Assembly (NCBI GenBank): GCA_025965815.1
Contig: JAOPWF010000299.1
Span: 1 to 21,880 of the forward strand
Source of the DNA: Mycobacterium sp.
GTDB taxonomy: Bacteria; Actinomycetota; Actinomycetes; Mycobacteriales; Mycobacteriaceae
Length of the DNA stretch: 21,880 nucleotides
Direction of reading: 5' to 3'
The notes beneath the pieces were generated by a model that had not been told where the DNA came from, ran no database searches, and saw only the letters and a program-made list of their open reading frames with translations. Position numbers and translations under genes: made by a program. Below are positions 8,066-13,629 of the stretch, piece by piece (position 1 is the first letter of the stretch; every line of letters starts with the position of its first letter).

Positions 8066-8464
8066 CTAATCGTGCGCGATCCTGATAAGGGAGTCAACGA
8101 TTTTCGGCAGTGGTTGCGAGGTATCGATTTCATGCGTGGCCGCGCTACGCAGCAGTGGCTCGGTCTCCACGATGTCGCGCAAAATCCGCTCCCGCTGTAG
8201 AGGACTCTTGCCGAACTCGTTTGTAGTACGGGTGCGCAGACGTTCGAGGATGACCTCAACTGGGGGACGCGACGAGCACTGTACTTCCGCATTTCGAGGA
8301 AGGGACTCAGCGAGCGTCAGCACGAATTCCTGCAGGACACGTGACTCTAATACGACGGGGTCGCGCGGGTCTTGGCCAAAAGTGAAGCCGCCGTTCGTCC
8401 GTGACTCTGAACCTCCGCAGAAGACCGATGCCATCAAGCACCTGCGAGCCAGCGGCTGGCAGAG
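8066..8464 (-). pseudogene. P-loop nucleotide kinase-like fragment (C-terminal part)
   Basis: The frame runs from a stop at 8465-8467 to TGA at 8066. Its second half reads 'PPVEVILERLRTRTTNEFGK', then 'SPLQRERILRDIVETEPLL' and 'SAATHEIDTSQPLPKIVDSL'. This is the characteristic C-terminus of actinobacterial AAA/shikimate-kinase-like proteins, in which RTTNPYGKSP and ATHEIDT are well conserved. The Walker A loop that should lie about 120 residues earlier is absent. Only 90 bp separate this fragment from the next remnant, so it cannot simply be in another frame. The middle ('MASVFCGGSESRTNGGF...') only partly follows the family and contains an extra stretch of about 30 residues. It could be read as a 123-codon ORF from TTG 8437, but without a P-loop it cannot bind ATP in the normal way. 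Confidence 0.5.
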
Positions 8465-8554
8465 TCACTGCTGTTAGTCGACTCCCAGTGCCCCGAACGG
8501 CTCGGCGATTGAGCCGGCACGAAGGAATGCCCCATCTGGGCCGTTCGCGAAAGG

Positions 8555-8814
8555 CTATTTGTGATAGTTCACGGCGAGCAGCTCTACCTGTTATGCCCCT
8601 GGGGCCTCTCAAACGTCACCGTGTCCCCTGGCTGGTGCCCAGCCAGAGCCAGCCCCAGCGGACTGTCTCGCACCAACGTGTCATCGTCGACGTCGCCTGA
8701 GGCGTCCCCGACGGTCGCCACCACCCGCATGTGAATGACTCCCGCATCGGGGAAGCGCAGGGTCAATTCCTCGACGAGAATGATCGGCTTTACGAGCTGG
8801 ATCCCAAGTGAAAG
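8555..8814 (-). pseudogene. GreA/GreB-like C-terminal domain fragment, frameshifted
   Basis: Downstream of a stop at 8815-8817 the minus-strand frame reads 'LVEELTLRFPDAGVIHMRVV', then 'DSPLGLALAGHQPGDTVTFE' and 'RPQG'. The 'SPLGxALxGxxxGDxVxxxxPxG' block is the FKBP-like C-terminal domain signature of Gre transcription factors. The frame hits TAG about 5 codons later, but one base over the sequence continues as VELLAVNYHK and stops at 8555, as expected for the final strand of such a domain. A single-base loss near 8588-8592 explains this. The N-terminal coiled coil that enters the RNA polymerase channel is not present upstream. It is therefore a remnant, or less likely a short Rnk-type protein broken by an indel. 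Confidence 0.55.
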
Positions 8815-8936
8815 TCATTGTGTGCCGGGGATTAACGCTGTCCACAACGGCAACGTGTACCGGCGCGGCGACGTCGCCGACATCCCGCAGCAATGTCGCG
8901 TACGGATGGTTCGGGAGCGGATGGGCCGGAAGGCGG

Positions 8937-8993
8937 ATTCCAGTTAGCGGCAGGGTCGAATGGGTGTCAGCGGTGGTGACACCGGTTTGCTGG
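8937..8993 (+). repeat. Leader repeat, copy 1
   Basis: This is a unit of about 57 bp, beginning ATTCCAGTTAGCGGCAGGGT and ending GGTTTGCTGG, upstream of the first MKTTIKF gene. Two further copies lie at 9727-9785 and 9795-9852. From here to about 30 nt past the stop codon the sequence is duplicated at 9795-10126, except for the mature-protein codons. Confidence 0.85.
8963..8983. promoter_or_regulatory. Operator-like palindrome, copy 1 (GGTGTC-N9-GACACC)
   Basis: GGTGTCA (8963-8969) and TGACACC (8977-8983) are exact reverse complements within a 21-bp span, about 70 bp upstream of ATG 9052. The same geometry recurs at 9822-9842. Confidence 0.5.
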
Positions 8994-9038
8994 GGCGCAA
9001 TGATGGTTGGGCATAGCCAAATACCGGGACCCAGCAAA
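8985..9038 (+). promoter_or_regulatory. Leader inverted repeat next to the ribosome site, copy 1
   Basis: TTTGCTGGG (8986-8994) pairs with CCCAGCAAA (9030-9038). The second arm ends 2 nt before the AGGA ribosome site (9041-9044) of the gene at 9052. If transcribed, it would form a long-loop hairpin abutting the ribosome site. Confidence 0.45.
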
Positions 9039-9051
9039 ACAGGAAAACACC

Positions 9052-9306
9052 ATGAAGACAACGATCAAGTTCATCGCGCCGTGGTTAGCCGCAGCCGCGA
9101 TCGGTGGAGCGATTGCCCTCGCGCCCCTCGCCAGCGCCGCTCCCGCCTCCACGCCAGTCCCGCAGGGCAAGGTCGTCGCAAATCCGGCCCCGTCGGCCAC
9201 GCCGGTGCAGACGCCGTTTGGGAGTGGAGAAGATCCTCTGGTGCCGAACACCCCGGGAGCCGATCCCTACGTCCCGTACTACCCCGGCATGGAGCTGCCT
9301 GGTTGA
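9052..9306 (+). CDS. Small Sec-exported protein, MKTTIKF family (paralogue 1)
   Basis: The product is 84 aa. The signal peptide is clear: a basic start (MKTTIKF), a hydrophobic Ala/Ile/Leu core and an ASA cleavage site at residues 27-29. The mature part is about 55 residues, Pro-rich and without Cys ('...EDPLVPNTPGADPYVPYYPG'), ending ELPG. AGGA lies 7 nt before the ATG. The family is recognisable in mycobacteria as short secreted proteins with a DPLVP...ADPxVPY motif; no function is known to me. The leader and signal peptide are nearly identical to those of the gene at 9907 (4 differences in the first 87 coding bases), while the mature parts differ in length and sequence. It is probably periplasmic or extracellular. 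Confidence 0.75.
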   Translation: MKTTIKFIAPWLAAAAIGGAIALAPLASAAPASTPVPQGKVVANPAPSATPVQTPFGSGEDPLVPNTPGADPYVPYYPGMELPG

Positions 9307-9369
9307 TATACCACGCGCCCAAGGCCGGCCCGTCGAGCAAGCTGCAGCCGTAGTCGCATTCAGACGAGT

Positions 9370-9676
9370 GAAACCGTCGGTGGCGAGGCCTCATCTCGCT
9401 ACCTGAAACGGCTTGCGTGGCATTTCCCGGCGACCCTGCTCATCGTCGCCGTATTGCTGCACTTCATCTGGTGGATCGCAGCCGGCGCCGCGATCTCGCG
9501 GCCATCGTTGGGCTGAGTTGGTTTCTGGTGAATGTGTGCCACCGGCAGGACGCGGCGATCGCCCGTGAAGCCCAACACCGAGCCGGCTTCCGAGCCGGCG
9601 CGGATGGCAACACCAGTGGGTCATACGGGGTGACGAGCGCGGCACCTACGGGCAATACCCGCCGGCGGCGCCGTAG
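9370..9676 (+). pseudogene. Broken small integral-membrane protein gene
   Basis: Three consecutive pieces in three frames form one plausible mycobacterial membrane protein. A transmembrane segment ('YLKRLAWHFPATLLIVAVLL', then 'HFIWWIAAG') lies in the frame of base 9361. A helix containing 'RQDAAIAREAQHRAGFRAGAD' lies in the frame of base 9417. A C-terminus 'WQHQWVIRGDERGTYGQYPP', then AAP, ends at TAG 9674-9676 in the third frame. The 'QHxWVxxGDxRGxYGxYPP' ending is typical of intact mycobacterial proteins of this type. The second shift is explained by one missing base between GCGGA and TGG near 9604. No usable start precedes the first piece. The remnant lies between the two MKTTIKF paralogues, so it was either between them before they decayed apart or was caught by the duplication. 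Confidence 0.5.
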
Positions 9677-9726
9677 ATCATTCCCGGCGCTTCTCAGACC
9701 CCGCTACCGCAGGGGCGACCGGGCAA

Positions 9727-9785
9727 ATTCCACCTAGCGGCAGGGTCAAATGGGTGCTGGTGGGGGGGCGACACCGGCTTGCTGG
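9727..9785 (+). repeat. Leader repeat, copy 2 (orphan)
   Basis: It begins ATTCCACCTAGCGGCAGGGT and ends ACACCGGCTTGCTGG. It resembles copies 1 and 3, but no secreted-protein gene follows; copy 3 starts 9 nt later. Its palindrome is damaged (GGTGCT instead of GGTGTC). A short inverted repeat GGAAA-N6-TTTCC (9784-9799) bridges copies 2 and 3. Confidence 0.75.
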
Positions 9786-9794
9786 AAAGCGAAG

Positions 9795-9852
9795 TTTCCA
9801 ACTAGCGGGTGGGTCAAATGGGGTGTCAGCGGTGACGACACCGGTTTGCTGG
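9795..9852 (+). repeat. Leader repeat, copy 3
   Basis: It begins TTTCCAACTAGCGGGTGGGT and ends CACCGGTTTGCTGG. It is followed without interruption by a leader matching that of the first paralogue, up to the ATG at 9907. Confidence 0.85.
9822..9842. promoter_or_regulatory. Operator-like palindrome, copy 2 (GGTGTC-N9-GACACC)
   Basis: GGTGTC (9822-9827) and GACACC (9837-9842) span the same 21 bp as at 8963-8983, although the spacer has changed (AGCGGTGAC versus AGCGGTGGT). Conserved arms with a drifting spacer suggest that the arms matter. Confidence 0.5.
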
Positions 9853-9895
9853 GGCGCAATAATTGGGCATAGTCAAATACCGCGACCCAGCAAAC
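9844..9895 (+). promoter_or_regulatory. Leader inverted repeat next to the ribosome site, copy 2
   Basis: GTTTGCTGGG (9844-9853) and CCCAGCAAAC (9886-9895) are exact 10-bp reverse complements with 32 nt between them. AGGA follows immediately (9896-9899). In copy 1 the pairing is 9 bp because of one extra A. Confidence 0.5.
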
Positions 9896-9906
9896 AGGAA
9901 AACACC

Positions 9907-10107
9907 ATGAAGACAACGATCAAGTTCATCGCGCCGTGGTTAGCCGCAGCCGCGATCGGCGGAGCGATTGCTCTCGCGCCAGTCGCCAGCGCCAATACCG
10001 ATCCCCTCGTGCCCTATGGCGCCGATCCCCACGTCCCATACGTGCTGGGGGCCCCGATAAGCCCCGACGGCTATCAGGCCCAGGGCGGCCTGGACCTGCC
10101 TGGTTGA
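9907..10107 (+). CDS. Small Sec-exported protein, MKTTIKF family (paralogue 2)
   Basis: The product is 66 aa. The signal peptide is identical to paralogue 1 except Val for Leu before ASA; cleavage is expected after residue 29. The mature peptide is only about 37 residues: NTDPLVPYGADPHVPYVLG, then a Gly/Pro-rich tail ending DLPG. It keeps the DPLVP and ADPxVPY motifs but lacks the Ala/Pro-rich insert of paralogue 1. AGGA lies 7 nt before the ATG. About 30 nt after the stop are also shared with paralogue 1, so the duplicated unit included the 3' flank. No partner genes are linked to it. Confidence 0.75.
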   Translation: MKTTIKFIAPWLAAAAIGGAIALAPVASANTDPLVPYGADPHVPYVLGAPISPDGYQAQGGLDLPG

Positions 10108-10284
10108 TACACCACGCGCCCAAGGCGTCGGACAAGCTCTAGACCCGATGTCCTCGACGCGATGGAGGATATCGCCCGCGCCTCGCCCGACCAGTCTGCC
10201 GGGATGATATTGACAGCACACAGTTTTTCATGTGATGCGACGTGGGCGGGCGACGTATACCGCCCAGCCGAGGCAGCGGGTGAG

Positions 10285-10554
10285 TCAGTGACTCGTCAGA
10301 TTTCCCGCTGTGCGCAGCTGCGGATCGTCAAGAGCTTCGGGGAAGCTGCGATGTAGGCCGTCGATGAGCCGGTGCGCTTCGTACAAGTCTCGCCGCAGGC
10401 TGGCAGCGTGGCGGCGATCGTGGGCGGCACCACGAATCGACGGACGGCCGTCACGCCGCTCCGCCGTTTCGAGCTTTTCTGAAATCTCGGCGACCTGTTC
10501 GTGCAGCGCTCCCAGCAGTGACCGTGCCTGCGCCGGCCCCGCGTTGTCGACCAT
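10285..10554 (-). CDS. Small helical hypothetical protein
   Basis: The product is 89 aa. It starts at ATG 10554 with GAGAGGA about 7 nt upstream. Two amphipathic helices are obvious: 'ARSLLGALHEQVAEISEKLE' and, after a Gly/Arg-rich link, 'HDRRHAASLRRDLYEAHRLI', which runs on as DGLHRSFPEAL. It is rich in Arg, Glu, Leu and His, with no signal peptide and no membrane segment. It looks like a cytosolic coiled-coil or helical-bundle protein; I do not recognise a named domain. It is divergent from the three-helix-bundle gene at 10661, with 106 bp between the starts. Confidence 0.6.
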   Translation of the reverse strand: MVDNAGPAQARSLLGALHEQVAEISEKLETAERRDGRPSIRGAAHDRRHAASLRRDLYEAHRLIDGLHRSFPEALDDPQLRTAGNLTSH

Positions 10555-10660
10555 CTTCGGATCCTCTCAGCAATCCTCAATGTGCGCCTGTTGAATGCGC
10601 AAGTGGCTGGAATGTGAGCTACCGGTTGACGCTCGGCGTTGGCGGCCGCAAGCTTTCGGG

Positions 10661-10953
10661 ATGGCCGAGATGAGCGAACAGCTCTTGGTCGCCGACGCCG
10701 AGCGCGCCTGACCAGCAAATATCCGGATCTGCCCCTCGACGAGATCGCCCGTGCCGTTCAGAGCGCACGGGCGCGATTTGAGCACAGCCGGATACGGGAC
10801 TTTGTGCCTCTGCTAGTCGAGCGGCACGCCCGCGCCGAACTGGCCCAGCTCAGGGAACGGTTTGCGGCACTCGGATATTGCCACTCACCGCGATGCCGAA
10901 GCAGACGGAGCTCACGCTTTCATAACTTCGCTTTGTCCCTCATCCGGCGCTGA
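10661..10953 (+). pseudogene. Three-helix-bundle dimerisation-domain protein, frameshifted
   Basis: ATG 10661 opens MAEMSEQLLVADAERA and stops at TGA 10709. The family body continues one frame over: 'LTSKYPDLPLDEIARAVQSA', 'RARFEHSRIRDFVPLLVERH', then 'ARAELAQL'. This is the small mycobacterial 'three-helix bundle dimerization domain' protein (usually a LTxKYPxLPxxxVxxAV...RxRDFVPLLVER pattern). Removing one GC from the GCGCGC tract at 10702-10707 restores a single frame (AERLTSKYPDLP). The break is therefore best explained by a 2-nt dinucleotide slip. In the alternative frame a TTG at 10639 could start a product with an unrelated Arg-rich N-terminus. The end (TGA 10951) overlaps by 14 bp the 3' end of the convergent hydrolase gene. 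Confidence 0.6.
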
Positions 10954-12184
10954 CGCAAGGGATCTCAGCGGTGATGCGGTCCAGGAGAGCGGGATAACGT
11001 TTGGCCTCGCGATGCCCACCGGGTTTGCCGCTGCTGATGATCCCCGCAGAGAGCGCGCGCTCGGGGTCGGCCCAGACGGCGATGTCGACCAGTCCGGTAT
11101 GACCAAACGCGGCAGGCGCATTGCGGCCGAACGGTCCGAACCGCTTCGAACCCAGCATGTACCCGGTGCCCCAGCGAAGGGGACCAAGTCCCATTGCGAC
11201 ATCTGGCCGCAGCCGTCGACTTTCGGTCACCGCGGCGTGCAGCGTGTCCGGTCGCATCACTCGGACACCGTCGAGTTCACCGCCGCGGCGCAGCAGTTCG
11301 GCGAAGCGAGACAGTTCGTTTGCGGTCGAGACCGTACTGGACGACGGCACCACGCTGGTGAGGAATTTGGGGGTATTCGTGAACGGGATCATCTGGTGCA
11401 GCGTCCCACCGACCGCGATGCGAAAGGCTGCCGCGATCGGCGCAGGCAAGGGCTTACCGGTGGCGTGACTCGGGGCGACCAGTGGGACATCCTTTTCCGC
11501 GACGCCGTAGTTCGTCCATCGAAAGCCCAGCGGGTCGAGGATCTCGCTCGCAAGGATGTCGCGAATGTCCGTGCCGGTGGCGGCGGAAACGATCTCTCGG
11601 ACCAGCGGACCCCAGGTCAGCGCGTGGTAGATGTGCACGAGTCCCGGCCGATAGAGCGGCTTCAGATTACCGAGCATCTCGCGGGCGTACTCGCTGTCAT
11701 TCATGCGTTTGAGGTCCGGTTTGGGCCCGGTGGCAAACGGGACACCCGCGCTGTGGGTCATCACGTGCCGGATCGTGGTGCGGTCCTTGCCGTGACTGGT
11801 GTAGCTGGGCAGGTAGTCGCAGACGCGATCGTCGAGCGAGAAGTATCCACGTTCGACAAGCATGTGGACAACGGTCGTCGTGATCGCCTTCGCCGCCGAG
11901 TACGCGCACAACGGCGTGTCCGTCGTGACCGCGACCTTCTCGGCGTCAGGCGGATCGGCGGGAGCATTACCCCAGCCGTGCCCGATGGCGCGGTTGAGCA
12001 CAACCCTCCCGTTGTGTCGCAGGCACAACTGGATCGCGGGGTGCATCCCCGCCTGATACCAGTGTCGCGCGGCCTCCCAGATCCGCTCGACGGATCTCGG
12101 GTCGATCTCGGAGTGGTCTTCCTCTCCAACCGCCGTCACGGCATCCAGGTCGGCCGGGACGCGAATTCTGCCGTCTTCGGTCAT
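10940..12184 (-). CDS. Beta-lactamase-fold serine hydrolase (class C/esterase type)
   Basis: The product is 414 aa. It has the penicillin-binding-protein/class C layout. The catalytic Ser-x-x-Lys is SAAK at 96-99. A Tyr motif (YHA) lies at 186-188. HTG at 362-364 ([16 protein letters not shown]) replaces KTG. It also has 'MTHSAGVPF' and 'ILDPLGF', typical of EstB/LipE-like esterases. There is no signal peptide, so it is probably an intracellular esterase/lipase rather than an antibiotic-resistance enzyme; mycobacterial relatives are annotated LipE/LipD/LipL. It starts at ATG 12184, overlapping the nitrobindin stop as ATGA, so the two genes are co-transcribed and coupled. Substrate unknown. 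Confidence 0.85.
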   Translation of the reverse strand: MTEDGRIRVPADLDAVTAVGEEDHSEIDPRSVERIWEAARHWYQAGMHPAIQLCLRHNGRVVLNRAIGHGWGNAPADPPDAEKVAVTTDTPLCAYSAAKAITTTVVHMLVERGYFSLDDRVCDYLPSYTSHGKDRTTIRHVMTHSAGVPFATGPKPDLKRMNDSEYAREMLGNLKPLYRPGLVHIYHALTWGPLVREIVSAATGTDIRDILASEILDPLGFRWTNYGVAEKDVPLVAPSHATGKPLPAPIAAAFRIAVGGTLHQMIPFTNTPKFLTSVVPSSSTVSTANELSRFAELLRRGGELDGVRVMRPDTLHAAVTESRRLRPDVAMGLGPLRWGTGYMLGSKRFGPFGRNAPAAFGHTGLVDIAVWADPERALSAGIISSGKPGGHREAKRYPALLDRITAEIPCVSAG

Positions 12185-12666
12185 GCCTGCTTCCTGCGCA
12201 AAGTCGCCGCCAGATGGTGTTGCAAGGGCTGGCCGACCGCGCCCATTCGTAGGGTGTAGGTCAGTTCGCTACCATCGATGCGAATCGAGCGGCTCAGTGC
12301 CGTCACATCTTTGGCGGATGCGGTGCGGCCGATCGTCGTCGCGTTGAGCTCCATCTCGACCACGGCGCCGCTAACCGACAAGGTGCCCTCCTGGATCTCG
12401 GTGATGCCGGTCGGATGCGCCAGAACGAATTCGACCCGGCCCGGCGAGGGCACCCGGATGTATCCGGTCTCCGCGTGCAACGGACGGGCATCATCGCTGG
12501 CCCTCGTCCGCTGACCGTAGGTAAGGAACGGCTTGCCGACATGACCGAACGTGACTTCCTCGACGTAGCCGAACGACTGAATCGTCGGGTACTCGCCGGC
12601 GCCTTGACCTGCCCAGGTGCCCAGCAGAGGGGCGAGGACGGCGATGCTGGGATGGAGGTCGGTCAC
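12181..12666 (-). CDS. Nitrobindin / peroxynitrite isomerase (THAP4-type beta-barrel)
   Basis: From GTG 12666 the product is 161 aa, the length of M. tuberculosis Rv2717c. The nitrobindin signature [12 protein letters not shown] is at 16-27 (G-x-W-x-G-x-G-x-G-x-Y-P). It is followed by 'GKPFLTY', 'HAETGYIR', '[13 protein letters not shown]' and the C-terminal '[13 protein letters not shown]', in which His151 corresponds to the heme-ligating His. Family members bind ferric heme and convert peroxynitrite to nitrate. The frame stays open to GTG 12741, but that extension is Arg/Ser-rich and unlike the family. GTG 12666 ([16 protein letters not shown]) fits family starts and has a leaderless-type -10. 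It is the first gene of a two-gene unit with the serine hydrolase. Confidence 0.87.
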   Translation of the reverse strand: MTDLHPSIAVLAPLLGTWAGQGAGEYPTIQSFGYVEEVTFGHVGKPFLTYGQRTRASDDARPLHAETGYIRVPSPGRVEFVLAHPTGITEIQEGTLSVSGAVVEMELNATTIGRTASAKDVTALSRSIRIDGSELTYTLRMGAVGQPLQHHLAATLRRKQA

Positions 12667-12673
12667 GTCCGAC

Positions 12674-12679
12674 AGGGTA
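12674..12679 (-). promoter_or_regulatory. -10 element of a probable leaderless nitrobindin promoter
   Basis: On the minus strand TACCCT (TANNNT) is followed by 7 nt and then GTG 12666, the same geometry as at hrpA. It supports 12666 rather than 12741 as the start. Confidence 0.45.
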
Positions 12680-12946
12680 CGGCGTAGCTCGGAAGCAGCT
12701 CTCGGTGCGCGGGAGGAACGTGTTACATTTTTGCCCGCCACAGCCAGGTGTCATCGGCACTCCGGCGTGTCGCGCCAGGAGGTCTGCATGGGTTCCCGCG
12801 TCATCGACTGCACCTGCGCCAGATCGCGGAAAAGTGTTATGGCCGAACCAAACCCGGTCTGATCGCTGTGGTTCACTCGGCAGCTCTCAGCGCAGCGACA
12901 CGGCGCGAGACCCGAATCCAACCAGCGACAGGCCGGTGCCTGGTCG

Positions 12947-13348
12947 GTGACTAAGACGATGCGTAAGGCCCGGTCGTTGTCGCTCGTCGGCGCAGCGTAC
13001 GGCGCCGCGGTCGGTGTGGCCGCCATCTGGCTAGTGTGGGGTCCGACAACCGACCGATTGTGGCTCGACACCTTGATCGCCGACGTGCTGGGCACCCTGG
13101 TGATCTTTGTTTTCAGCCGTGTCCACCCCAGTTTCTACGACGCCTACTGGGGCGTGGTCCCGCCGCTGGTGATGTTCTATTGGTGGCTTGAGGGCGGCTC
13201 CGGTGTCGACCAGGTGCGCTGCTGGTTGACCGCTGTGGTGATTGTGCTGTGGTCCGTACGCCTGACCGCTAACTGGGTCTACGGATTTCCCGGTCTCCCT
13301 CACGAGGACTGGCGCTATCCGATGGTCAAGGAACGTGCCGCGAGGTGA
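12947..13348 (+). CDS. DUF1295 membrane protein, N-terminal part
   Basis: The product is 133 aa from GTG 12947 (or ATG 12959). It has four hydrophobic segments: around 12-31, around 38-57 (with the family motif 'LIADVLGTLVIF'), around 68-81 ('YWGVVPPLVMFYWWL') and around 90-105. It ends 'GLPHEDWRYPMVKERAAR'. This is the first half of a DUF1295 (steroid-reductase-like) integral membrane protein; family members keep 'FYDxYWxVxPPL' and 'HEDWRY' as here. In intact proteins about 80-90 residues (the IHLxPTxxVF segment and the following membrane helices) come next. Here the frame stops at TGA 13346 and the next ORF resumes with the C-terminal part. It is probably non-functional or a two-piece remnant. 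Confidence 0.6.
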   Translation: MTKTMRKARSLSLVGAAYGAAVGVAAIWLVWGPTTDRLWLDTLIADVLGTLVIFVFSRVHPSFYDAYWGVVPPLVMFYWWLEGGSGVDQVRCWLTAVVIVLWSVRLTANWVYGFPGLPHEDWRYPMVKERAAR

Positions 13349-13629
13349 TGGATCGCGGACTGTGGAGTTGGTCGCGCCATGCGAACTACTTCGGGGAGTT
13401 CAGTTTCTGGCTGGCCCTGGCCTTGTTCGGCGTTGCGGCGTCGCCCTCAGACGCGTGGTGGCTGATGCTGGGGGCTCTGGCGATGCTGGGCATGTTCCTC
13501 GGCGCAAGCATTCCGATGATGGAACAGCGCAGTCTGCAACGCCGACCGGGCTACCACGAGGTGATTGACCGGGTACCGCGCTTCCTTCCCAGGCCATCTC
13601 GAAGACGACCGGGAAAGGCGGCGGTGTGA
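13345..13629 (+). CDS. DUF1295 membrane protein, C-terminal part
   Basis: The product is 94 aa. It starts at GTG 13345 or ATG 13348 and overlaps the previous ORF by 4 nt. It opens 'MDRGLWSWSRHANYFGEFSF', the cofactor-region signature of DUF1295/isoprenylcysteine-methyltransferase-like proteins (normally SRHPNYFGE; here Pro is Ala). It continues with 'LMLGALAMLGMFLGASIPMM', then 'EQRSLQRRPGYHEVIDRVPR'. The pieces abut with no space for the missing middle, so an internal deletion of roughly 250 bp with a frame change is the simplest reading. The stop overlaps the GTG of the oxidoreductase gene by 4 nt, so translation of that gene may be coupled to this ORF. Confidence 0.6.
   Translation: MMDRGLWSWSRHANYFGEFSFWLALALFGVAASPSDAWWLMLGALAMLGMFLGASIPMMEQRSLQRRPGYHEVIDRVPRFLPRPSRRRPGKAAV

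Noticed and set aside
6739..8085. A 448-codon plus-strand open frame opposite the ankyrin gene
   Set aside because: Antisense of a gene with clear ankyrin motifs and an ideal ribosome site; the peptide is Arg/Gly/Val-rich without a domain.
8937..9852. Three spaced repeats as a possible CRISPR or insertion-sequence end
   Set aside because: Only three diverged copies with irregular spacing, no cas or transposase gene and no target-site duplication; they are gene leaders.
10862..12259. A 465-codon plus-strand open frame opposite the serine hydrolase
   Set aside because: Antisense shadow; the minus strand has SxxK, YHA and HTG motifs in correct order.
12667..12741. A longer nitrobindin starting at GTG 12741
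   Set aside because: The 25 extra residues are Arg/Ser-rich and foreign to the family, and the extension contains the leaderless -10 element.
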